64,000 nucleotides of DNA, from NCBI GenBank assembly GCA_030295235.1, contig AP026141.1, forward strand, positions 310,001 through 374,000. Reading direction: 5' to 3'. This document shows positions 55,404 through 64,000 of the stretch, one piece after another; positions within the stretch are counted from its first letter, which is position 1; every line of letters begins with the position of its first letter. The notes under the pieces are model-generated. The model did not search any database. It was not told the origin of the DNA and worked only from the letters and a program-made list of their open reading frames with translations. Both the position numbers and the translations under genes were made by a program. Source of the DNA: Fistulifera solaris. Lineage: Eukaryota > Bacillariophyta > Bacillariophyceae > Naviculales > Stauroneidaceae.

Positions 55404-56380
55404 ATGAAACTTGCCTTTATCGTCATCTCCTTCTCTGCCTGCTTCGCCGAAGCCTTCTTGGTGCAGGTCAAACCGATGCCGGCCATTGCCGAAATTGTCA
55501 AGTCACAAGAAGGAAAGCATCTCGAGTTCAGCCTCACCATCGATAAGGGTTCCAAGAAGACGGATCGTGCGACTTCTATGTCTCTGCAAGGTCTCAAACT
55601 GACTCTGGGGCACGAAAAGGCAACAACGACGCGTCTCCCGGGGGCGAATGGTCCTACTCCTCAACTTTCCAGTGGGGCACGAAAGGCTGGCATCGATGAG
55701 CAGCCTTTCTTTGTCAACATGGATGGTACTCAGACTGTCACGGTAGAAGACGGGTGTTGGGAGGTCGTTTGGAAAGATACAAGTCCTCACGGATTTCTGT
55801 TCTGTGGCTTGAATTTGCCCACGAAGGTATGCGTTTAATGATGTTTGTCGAGTGATGACCCACTGATGACTTCTTTGCTCACAATTCAGTTTGTCTTAAC
55901 GGCCCTTTAGGTAGCTCGAAATGGAGTTTCGCTCCCGGTCGGGCATATTTATCTATGTCATCACATCTGGTCGCGTGACACTCTTCGAAAGGCTCAAGAA
56001 CGCCGACGAAAGGCAGAAGAAAAAGGCCAACGAGTGCCTCTATCAGAGAAAAGAAGCCGTTCTGAGAATGCAAGGAACCAACAATTTGTTTGAAAAGGCC
56101 AAGTTGTACCGGATTGCTCTTGCCGCTCTCGAAGATTACTCGACATCTGGGGTGACCATGTTGAACCATGTCCCATCCAGTGATGACGTAATTGATCTCG
56201 GCAATGATTTTGTCATGTCCAAAAAGGGAACAATACTCACCATGGGAAATGCATCTTTTCTAGAAGTTGACAAAAGATTGTGGGAAGTACATTCCTTCGT
56301 ATTCCGGTTTAGACGAGTTCTTCGAGCACAATGCCAACGGGCCCCGCCATCTTGTCTTGTTCAAGTTTCATGTCTCTTAA
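55404..56380 (+). CDS. Plastid-targeted protein of unknown function
   Basis: 296 residues; exons 55404-55826 and 55911-56380, GTATGC..TAG, phase 0. Two frame breaks in exon 2, at the A runs 56020-56024 and 56272-56275 (each one base extra); with both counted the total is a codon multiple. Presequence KLAFIVISFSACFAEAF (plastid motif). Body: GKHLEFSLTIDKGSKKTDRA, DGTQTVTVEDGCWEVVWKDT, SPHGFLFCGLNLPTK joined to VARNGVSLPVGHIYLCHHIW, then a charged helical part QERRRKAEEKANECLYQRKE, LYRIALAALEDYS, ending GLDEFFEHNANGPRHLVLFK. I do not recognise a family. The C-terminal block is conserved-looking and only appears when the second break is counted. Confidence 0.66.
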
Positions 56381-56598
56381 CAATTTCGCCCTTTGAGAGC
56401 GATCATCGACTCGTACAGTCCAACGAAGCAGCCATACCAATTCTCATGATTGTACGAAACATCACGAAAATTACCACAGTCGATTTCAGTGTTCATCATC
56501 AACGCAACGTCTCTAGAGTCAATCGCACTTCACTTCACACATTGCTAGAAATAATATAGCGTTTTTACTTACATTTACACTCCCATCTTGTTACATAG

Positions 56599-59500
56599 CT
56601 AACCATTAACTACTAGCATTCTCTCTTTCTCTTCCGCCGCCATCTTTTCGAACCTCTGTCTGACGTCGGCATCGCATTCCTTCCACATTGTGGCAATACG
56701 CTTCGACGCCTCCCCGAAAGGCAGTTTCTCGCCAGTTTTTTCGTCGATCATCTGAGGACGAACTTCTTTGCAAAAATAACATGTAGGCCGACGGAGATCT
56801 CACTGTTGCTATTTTGTTGTTTGCGAACTCTTCTGCTGTGGCACTCTTCGAATGCACCTCTTGTTGTAGAGCGGTGCGCTCACCAGTGCCGGATCTGTTT
56901 CCTTGACTGTGTTGCTGCATTTCGCGGTCGTACCTCTTTTGTCTTCTTCCGCTAGTTTTTCGTATTCCGAACGATCAGGTGTTACGGCCCAAAGTCGCGC
57001 CAACTCTTTGGAAATATCTCCGAGTTTACGGCCCTCTGTCGCGACTTCTGGTCGTTTCGCCGCACAAAAGTGCAGGTATGCTGAAAGTGGCCGCTTTGGC
57101 CCTTCATTAATTTTTGTTAATGACATCGTCATTCTCCTTGTTGGTTGCGAACCCTTTGATTCATTTAAAATCTTTTGACAGTCTTGTTCCCATCGCGCTC
57201 TCGCTTGAATGTATTCTTCCTTTGCCGTAGCGGCAAGCTCCAGATATATTTCTCTGTCGCTATCACCAAGCTCGGCCCACAATTTCGCCAGCTTTTTCGA
57301 TATCTCACCAAGCTTTGCCGTTGTCTCGGTGACTTCTCGTCTCTTTGCTGCACAAAAATGTAAATAAGCGGATAATGGTCGTTTCGGAGCTGTAGGCAGC
57401 ACAATACCCTTTGTCTTGCTGACTTTTGAAGATTTTCCGCCAGCACTTGTGCCATCCTTTTCTTTTATCAGATCCCAAGCCAAATCTAAAGGGATGCCCG
57501 ATGGATTTCCAGCATACTCAGCTGGTAGTTTGGCGTTAACTTTTTCCAATTTAGATAATTGCCGTATCGTCCTTTTTTGACTGCGACAACGTGCCCGTCC
57601 TTTTCGCCGAGCTCTGCAATTACTCCACGACTGCTTTTCGATTTTCCATTTATAATACCGTCCGTTACGACTCGAATTGCAACGTCGGTATCGACGGAAA
57701 GGACGTCGCCATCTTTTGGATCTAAAGAGACAAAAGAGTTGTTGTACTTGAGATAAGGTCCGTATGGTCCTATTGATGCCGTAATGGGCAAGTCCTCAAG
57801 TGTGCACACAGTTCGGGGTAGACTAACGTACCCCACCGCTTCTTCAAAAGTCAAACCAAGCATCTGGCTCAAATCCATATCTTCCGCGTCAGGATTCAAA
57901 TCGTCCAAGTCGCGCATTATTGCTTTTTGTCGAGGAAGTGAGTGCGTTGAGGAGTCCTCATCGTCGCCCAATTGCAGGTATGCCCCAAATCTGCCTGTTT
58001 TCAGGTAAATAGGTTTTCCGTTGTCAGGATGGTTGCCAAGTAAAAGTCCACCACCCTGACGTGCTGATAGAAGTGCTTTGAGAACCGAAGGGGTGATTGT
58101 CGACAAATCTGCGGCCATTCCTGCCGGTAGGGGCGCCGATGAAGGTTTGTCCGATCCATTTTGTGAAGCAAGCTGTACGTATGGACCCCATGGCCCAACA
58201 AATAAGCCCACGTCCTCTGTACCTTGCTCGCCATTGTCAACAAGAAGATTAGGTAAACGAGCTCTTCTTGCGTCATCCGCGGTCACCGTTTCGTCGATCC
58301 GCTTGACTTGGGCAGCCAGACCATTATCGCCGGCATAAAACTCATTTAAGTACTGTTTCCTATCCTCTTCTGAGTCAATCTCTCCTGAAGCAATCTGATC
58401 GAGCCGTTCCTCCATGCGCGCTGTGAAATCAGGATCGACATACGAAGGGCAGTGTTTTTCCAGAAGTGTGCACACAATAAAGGCTGTTAAGGACGGGACC
58501 ATGGGACCTCGAGCACCGCCACCAGTGAACTCATCTCCTCCAGCGGCCCTTACCGCACTGATGGCTGGGCCGCTGACCACCTTACGACTATTCCGAGGTG
58601 GCGAACTGGATGATGCAGGGCTGCCCACGTATGCACGATCACGCAAGATTTGAATAGTACTCGCGTAAGTACTTGGGCGGCCAACGCCGAGGGCCTCTAA
58701 TTCCTTTACGAAACTTGCTTCAGTATATCGTGGTGGAGGTTGAGTCTGATGATTGACAGCTGTCAAGTTGTGAGCTTGAATTTTTGACCCCTTTGAATTG
58801 GAGGCAATTGACCGTCGTCATCGTCATTGTTGTCGTCGACACGACCATAGGCTCGAGTGAATCCAGGATCCAACACAACGCTCCCGCTGGCACGAAAGTT
58901 AACGATCAAGCCGTCCTCCATGATACCTTCAATAATTGCAGTTGTTTGATTGGTTATTAGTGGAGGCATTCGACACGCAAGCGTTCTCCGATAAATAACT
59001 TGATAAAGTGAGCGTTCTACCTCTGACAGAGACAAATCGAGAAGGTCCGGTGCAATAAATCGTCCATCTGGTTGAATTGCGGGTCTGATTGCTTCATGGG
59101 CTTCCTGAGCAAACTTCGAGTCCTTTTTTCTTTTTCTTTGCAGCCTTATCGCTTCTGGAAACATGCTGATCAATTCCAAATTCATTAATGACGGTTTCTC
59201 TGATTACCGATTCAACGTCATCTGACAAGTGTGCAGAATCAGTGCGCATGTAAGATATTAAACCTTGTTCGTATAAACGTTGGGCTGCCCGCATCGTCTG
59301 CTGCACAGATAGCCCTAACCTTCTGACAGCGTCTTGTTGTAAAGTACTAGTTTTGTACGGCTCTGGTGGACTCGTTTGTCGAGGACGAGATTCGACCGTC
59401 TTAACTGCCCATTCGGAGGCATCCATCCATTCATGAACCCAGTTACTGGCGTTATCGATGTGAAGATGTATCCTTGACTCGTTTTCTAGATCTTTTGCAG

Positions 59501-60410
59501 AATTCGCAACTGGTGTTTCGCCGATCGACACTAGCTTTGCGTTGATTTGATTTTGGCTCTCATCAATGAATACGCCTGAAATGGATGCGTAATCTACAGA
59601 CTGAAACATCAAGCGTTCCCGCTCGCGCTGAACCGTCAATGCCATCCCAACGGACTGAACACGCCCAGCTGACAACCCAGGGGCGATCTTCTTCCATAGT
59701 ACTGGACTAACAGTGAAACCAGCGAGTCTGTCTAGTATTCTACGGGTCTCTTGAGCACGAACCAGGTGCGGATTGACATTTGTCGGCTTTTCTACTGCAG
59801 CAGAAATGGCGGTCGGCGTAATCTCTGTAAAGGTCACTCGTTCCATTTGCACATTCGGGTCCAGTACTTGTGTCAAATGCCACGCCATGGCTTCTCCCTC
59901 CCGATCAGGATCGGTGGCTAACAAAACCCTTTCTGCACTTGATGCGGCAGATCGCAATTGCGAAACAATTTTCTCTTTGCCCGGAATCAAAACATAGGAT
60001 GGTAAGTACGCTGCATTTCTCAAGTCAACCCCCGCCACCGGATACGGAAAATCGCCCTGATCATCGTTGACCTTTTTCTGTGACAAATCCCGAATGTGCC
60101 CCATACATGATAATACCTGGTAATCAAACGGCAAGCCTTTGTCTTCGACATACTTTGACAAGATCTTGGCTATCGTATTGCACTTGCTGGGTGACTCCAC
60201 AATAAGCAAACGGTACGGTCTCTCCTTTGTTCGCACAGAAGTGCTACTTTTACGGGCGTTTGCAAACAGAATAGTGACTGCATTACCAGGCAAACGGTAG
60301 GCCGTTCGGGCGAAAAATATTCTCGGCTGGTGAAAACTTGCTACCATGACAGCCGTATGTATCATCATGGTGAAGAAAAGGACGAATGCGCGGGAAATTA
60401 GGTATGCCAT
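56599..60410 (-). CDS. topA: Plastid DNA topoisomerase I (type IA) fused to three HMG boxes
   Basis: 1,270 residues counting five single-base breaks (59124-59129 extra, 58765-58766 short, 57541-57545 short, about 56933-56936 short, 56772-56776 extra); total then a codon multiple. Relaxes negatively supercoiled DNA through a 5'-phosphotyrosyl link. Presequence MMIHTAVMVASF followed by HQPR is plastid-type. TOPRIM: LLIVESPSKCNTIAK and LLATDPDREGEAMAWHL. Catalytic Tyr in LISYMRTDSAHLS. Then QTQPPPRYTEASFVKELEAL and GVGRPSTYA, followed by C-terminal repeats (GPWGPYVQL, GRFGAYLQLG, GPYGPYLKY, GRYGNYLNW) and NAKLPAEYAGNPSGIPLDLA. Beyond the usual end come three HMG boxes: PKRPLSAYLHFCAAKRREVT, PKRPLSAYLHFCAAKRPEVA and RSPSAYMLFCKEVRPQMIDE. 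No stop or splice boundary separates them. Bacterial enzymes end in zinc fingers, so the tail is new to me. Confidence 0.92.
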
Positions 60411-60689
60411 GAATTTAAATCGAGCGTGAAAGTCTAATAATTCGAATCAGGATTTGCCTTGGCTTTCAGTGATTTCATGGTCAAATTACTTGGGCATGGA
60501 ATGCAAAGGAAAATAATAATGGCTCGTCTCTTGCATAGCAATTATACTGCGCATCCGATGAACGCGATGATAACCGAGCGACGAGCGACGACAGGCGACG
60601 GGCCGCACGTCATCCGTCGAAAAGGTGATGTGCATCACTAAAACCTAGACTACAGCCTATAGCTCATTAAGCATGTAGAATGTAGACTA

Positions 60690-60713
60690 ACATATAACAT
60701 ATAACATATAACA
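60690..60713. repeat. ACATATA heptamer array
   Basis: Three to four units of a 7-bp A/T-rich motif. Confidence 0.75.
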
Positions 60714-60900
60714 TGTGAGATTACTTTTACATCCTATCTTTCTTAAGAGCCAGGTGATAACCGAGGATCGATCAGCACCAAAGCACCAAATTCGTTATAG
60801 AAAGTGGTTGCCTAAGGTGATTCAGATGTCCAGTGGGAGCTGGAAGTATCATTATTTTGAGCGCTGGGAAACGGGCAGGGATAATCTGTGAAGGAGTACA

Positions 60901-61140
60901 GTGCGGTAGTTACTGGGGGCTGTGGTGACTTGAGAATAGGTGGACTTGCTGGAATTGCTGTGCGTAAACACAGTGGTTGTTACTGGGGGCTGACATTGCT
61001 TTTTTATCTTGAGTAGTGCGGGGAAAGCATGCTAGGAAAATCGAGACTGGGGAGAGGCTGTGCGGAAACACAATGGTGTGTACTGGGGTCTGACAATGCT
61101 TTATTTCTTGAGTAAGTTGCAGGGGAAAGCGTGAACTAGG
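60901..61140. repeat. Imperfect tandem repeat, period about 100 bp
   Basis: Two clear copies, 60959-61034 and 61058-61140: each runs CTGTGCG(T/G)AAACACA, then TACTGGGG(G/T)CTGACA, TTCTTGAGTA-like and GGGGAAAGC. A third, more decayed start (TTACTGGGGGCTG) is at about 60911. Copies differ by several indels and substitutions. No coding frame runs through it. Confidence 0.7.
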
Positions 61141-61993
61141 AGATCAATGGGAGAGTTATTTGTTCGGGAAACTGGGCTGGTGACAATCGTGGTGTTCTGG
61201 TGAAAGGGCGTAGAAAATGTACTGGAATCTGTGTAGAAACTTGACGGAATTTTGGTCATCTTGGGGGTGAAAGGGATTCTTGGGTAATCCTTCTCGGAGC
61301 ATATTCAGCATCAAAATATCAAGGGACAAATACACAATAACAATGGGGAAAAGAAGAGCAAGGGAAAATCGCTTGGAGGCGAAACTGGCGGAGAAACGGG
61401 CATTTGAATGGTTCGCCTTGGGTGCGGTCATTCTGCCGTAGAACATGTACTGGATTTTACGTGGACGACGAAAAATTTTCGTCAAAACTTGGGATGAAGA
61501 GAACTTGAGTAAACCCGTCCGGTCCGGGAAGCCAATGGAGTCAAAAGATCAGGAATTATAATGATTATAACATGCAAGTTAAAAATCGAAGCAGGAAGAT
61601 AGAACGTGGGTAAATAAAATGAACATGAGAAAACCGGCTCGGACGGGTGACTGACCAAAGTAAATGTAGACTAACAATCTACCGAGTAAGAGCCTTTCTT
61701 TTTAAAAAGCTGCTAGCCAAAAGCGATAACGATTTGGCGGTTCTATAGCTTATTGTAAAATGTCTGTCTCACGATTTCTCAATTTTGCCGAGTTGCCCTC
61801 GAGATGAATGTCTCTCTAAAAGGATCAATTCAGTACACTCAGTGCTCGTTCCAGTTTAAAGTTGCAACCCTGTGGTATCGAGATCCTTTTTGGTGATAAA
61901 AACACTCCCTGTCCCTCCTTATTTGGGCACTTTCACAAAGATGCGCTGCCAAAGCTTTCGATCTATCACCCAGAACGTTAAGTAAAAGTCTCG

Positions 61994-62572
61994 CTAGCCT
62001 GAACCTCGTTTGCTTCTTTTCGTTCGTCGAGGGGCTGGGGTTGATTCCTCATTTTGAGGCTCTACTTCATCCGGGGGCCGTTCCTTTCGCTTCACACCTT
62101 TCGACTCCCTAGAATCATCTTTCGAATCGCCACCTCCTTCACCTCTTCTGACACTGCTCCTTCTGCTAGTCTCTTTTTCATCCGTTTGATCTTCGTTTTG
62201 CCGTTTCTTTTCCCGAGCATTATCCAAACTCACATACGGTATCGATTTGTACTGGGGTATCCCAACGCTACTACTCGACATCCATTTGTAATCCGCCGGC
62301 ATGCGCCGTACTTGCGTCACCGCGGCGGGTGCTTCGAGTCGCACATCCAAAAATGCATCCCAGCCTTTGAAAATGTTCGCGTGCGATGTGGTTTCCTCGA
62401 AATACGCTTCTTCTCCCTTGTGAATTTGTCGTTGAATTTCTTGCAGTGCCTTGCACGTCTGGATCAGAGTACCTTCAATATCTTCCCCGGGCCACGACGG
62501 TTCCGGAATTTGGTGCGCACGGCGCAGGACTTTGGGAAGGATCTTTCCCGAGCACGTGTTCTTGCGAGACAT
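61994..62572 (-). CDS. EAF6: EAF6-type subunit of histone acetyltransferase complexes
   Basis: 192 residues, single exon, start ATG 62572 (the longer reading begins upstream of an in-frame non-ATG codon). EAF6/MEAF6 is a small helical subunit shared by NuA4 and NuA3-type acetyltransferase complexes in the nucleus. Seen at about residues 35-75: LIQTCKALQEIQRQIHKGEE, then AYFEETTSHANIFKGWDAFL, matching the EAF6 pattern (coiled helix, then E..Y.E....GNI..GWD). The C-terminal half is disordered, with SRRSSVRRGEGGGDSKDD and a basic end APRRTKRSKRGSG, a probable nuclear signal. Its length (192) is a little more than yeast (113). Confidence 0.8.
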   Translation of the reverse strand: MSRKNTCSGKILPKVLRRAHQIPEPSWPGEDIEGTLIQTCKALQEIQRQIHKGEEAYFEETTSHANIFKGWDAFLDVRLEAPAAVTQVRRMPADYKWMSSSSVGIPQYKSIPYVSLDNAREKKRQNEDQTDEKETSRRSSVRRGEGGGDSKDDSRESKGVKRKERPPDEVEPQNEESTPAPRRTKRSKRGSG

Positions 62573-63126
62573 GCGATGATGATTGTTCTTGAGAAACACA
62601 GGCAACCAGCCGAAAACGTAGGAGATCGCACTCTTTGAGGTGTGAAAACGGTACTACTGAACGGGTTATTTGTGTGTTTAATATTCGGATCGGTGATAAC
62701 TTGTAGCAATAATGATGCTCTCCATTGCAAGCAAATAAAAGCGCATCGCGCGAGCAGAGCAGCGGAGAGTGAACCTCCGGGTTCCCTTCCAGTTTCATTG
62801 CTCGTTGGTCGTCCGTCGTCCGATCTCCAAGCTCCAAGCTCACCACAAACTTCCACGTGGAGAAATTTTCGTCTGCTGCATGCCAGTTAACATAACCCTT
62901 ACCGTAGAAGAAACAACGTAGAGAATGCGCGTCAAAGTTCAAGTGGAAGTTGTTCTTTTCCTCCGTTTGGGGCGTCAAACGTGATGTTGCGATTGATCGC
63001 ATCGAAGTCGAACGTAGAATAACAATCTTATCCATAAGAAGAGCATCACTGAACGAAGAAGTGAAGATAATTCTCGATAGAGACCTGGCAGTCGCATAGA
63101 ACGATAAAGTTGTTGAGAACCTTAGA
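62573..63126. other. Divergent promoter region of EAF6 and the nucleotide-sugar transporter
   Basis: 554 bp without a supported gene. Confidence 0.5.
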
Positions 63127-64000
63127 ATGATGGATGCTTCCGACACGACAAAGCAGTCGGATGCAACTCCTGGATTGTGGCGACTTGCCTTTTGTGCTAC
63201 AGGGATCTGTGCTTGCTATCTATACTATGGACTCTTGTTTGAAAATCTCTTTCAGCCGGGAGAACACGCACTTGGTGCTACCTTTGTACTCATGACGCAA
63301 AAGTATTACAAACTCGATGGTAGCTTTTGGGTGGAAAAAGTTTAAAGACAGCTCCTCGGTCGCCTCTCCAGCGACGAAAGACGCCTTGCCGCATCGCTTT
63401 CTATTCGCAGCAACTGCCTGCTACGTTACCGCTATGGCGTGTAGTAATGAAGCGGTGCGATACGTTTCGTATCCCGTCGCTGTTTTGGCCAAATCTTGTA
63501 AACTGATTCCTACCATGGTCGTCGGACAGTTTGTCGAAGGTCGGCTATACAGTCAAACCGAGTGGATGGCGGCATTATCGATATCGGCCGGAATTGTTTT
63601 GTTTCATATGACGCGGATGGAAGTAGCAATCCATCATGATGATCAACCCAAACCAACCGCGACTTACGGCATGCTGTTGCTGTTCGTGAGTTTAACGGTA
63701 CGTGCCCAGCTGCATCGTAGTTAATAGTGCTTATCATAAAGACTCGACTCACGTTGTAGCTCCTGCAGATGGATGGTCTTTTAGCTTCGTGTCAGAACTT
63801 TCTCAAGAAAAAGAGACCCAATTTACGACCTCCCGATGCCATCGAGACGATGCTATGGATGAATCTATACGCGATTGTTTACTTGGTACCACTCACGGTA
63901 ATGTCCGGACAATTGGATATGGAAGCACTTCTATCTATGTGGTATAAGATTGCGGCGCTCAATATGACTGTAGCGGCGGGCCAAGTCTTTATTTTTCTTA
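63127..64000 (+). CDS. SLC35B1: SLC35B1/HUT1-type nucleotide-sugar (ATP/ADP or UDP-sugar) transporter, 5' part
   Basis: Gene runs off the right edge. Exons in window: 63127-63697 and 63769-64000, donor GTACGT, acceptor CTGCAG, phase 0. One frame break at the A run 63299-63302 (one base extra) joins LGATFVLMTQ to SITNSMVAFGWKKF. ER-membrane drug/metabolite superfamily carrier. Features matching HUT1: ATGICACYLYYGLLFENLFQ, ACSNEAVRYVSYPVAVLAKS, CKLIPTMVVGQFVEGRLYSQ, WMAALSISAGIVLFHMTR, YGMLLLFVSLT joined to MDGLLASCQNFLKKK, and MLWMNLYAIVYLVPLTVMSG. The KSCKLIPTM element is diagnostic. A nearby acceptor eight bases upstream (TAG) would add LLQ; I prefer the CAG because it gives SLTMDGL as in relatives. 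Confidence 0.86.

Larger units (their letters stand above)
60411..61993. other. Intergenic region, 1.6 kb, with a degenerate tandem duplication
   Basis: No gene I can support. A 109-codon minus frame at 61156-61485 has one hydrophobic stretch (LALLFPIVIVYLSLDILMLN) but no domain and no conserved start context. The region contains an ACATATA array (60690-60713) and a roughly 100-bp tandem repeat. Confidence 0.45.

Noticed and set aside
61156-61485. 109-codon minus-strand frame with one hydrophobic segment
   Set aside because: No domain, no neighbour support and it lies in a repeat-rich gene-free region.
1-64000. Search for transposons, LTR or virus-like elements
   Set aside because: No transposase, integrase, reverse transcriptase or capsid-like reading frame and no long terminal repeats or inverted repeats were seen.

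Overview
The window looks like nuclear DNA of a diatom, probably pennate; the species is not settled by sequence alone. Evidence: a fucoxanthin-chlorophyll a/c light-harvesting protein; about ten proteins that open with a signal peptide ending in the diatom plastid motif (small residue followed by Phe, e.g. VSAF, TGAF, TTAF, AYAF, SSAF, VASF); a multidomain plastid acetyl-CoA carboxylase; the DUF6824 family that is expanded in diatoms; short GT-AG introns (about 57-280 bp); and tightly packed genes on both strands. I see no transposon, virus-like element, rRNA, tRNA or CRISPR.

Layout. 0-6.3 kb (minus): plastid ACCase N-terminal part, then an ankyrin-repeat histone deacetylase. 7-13.3 kb (plus): a 2,009-residue CENP-E-like kinesin. 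13.5-18.1 kb: three AIM24-family paralogues with a dynactin p25 gene between the first two. 18.5-22.2 kb: RBX1, a TrmB-like methyltransferase and plastid RimM. 22.2-26.2 kb: Elongator subunit ELP1. 26.8-33.2 kb: a sulfotransferase-like Golgi-type protein and two divergent DUF6824 genes. 33.5-35.6 kb: J-domain/TMEM185-like membrane protein. 36-41.3 kb: FCP antenna protein, an expansin-like secreted protein, a duplicated-domain plastid protein and a selenoprotein-F-like protein without its redox motif. 41.6-50.5 kb: plastid HExxH membrane protein, thioredoxin-like protein, TAT-type lumen protein, FLVCR-like transporter, a Lys-rich secreted protein and divinyl chlorophyllide reductase. 50.9-56.4 kb: a type II membrane glycosyltransferase-like protein made of two fused copies, an ER/PPC-type E2 enzyme and an unknown plastid protein. 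56.6-60.4 kb: plastid topoisomerase IA fused to three HMG boxes. 62-64 kb: EAF6 and the start of an SLC35B1/HUT1 nucleotide-sugar transporter.

How the genes fit together. Genes are mostly unrelated single units, not operons. A plastid theme recurs: fatty-acid synthesis (ACCase), chlorophyll synthesis (DVR), light harvesting (FCP), plastid ribosome maturation (RimM), plastid DNA topology (TopA-HMG) and several unknown plastid proteins.

A caution that affects the whole annotation: at least 26 single-base frame breaks, mostly in short homopolymers, interrupt otherwise perfect housekeeping genes. Every affected gene returns to an exact codon multiple when each break is counted as one base gained or lost. 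This is most simply explained by assembly indels, and I annotate each gene as one unit through the breaks.
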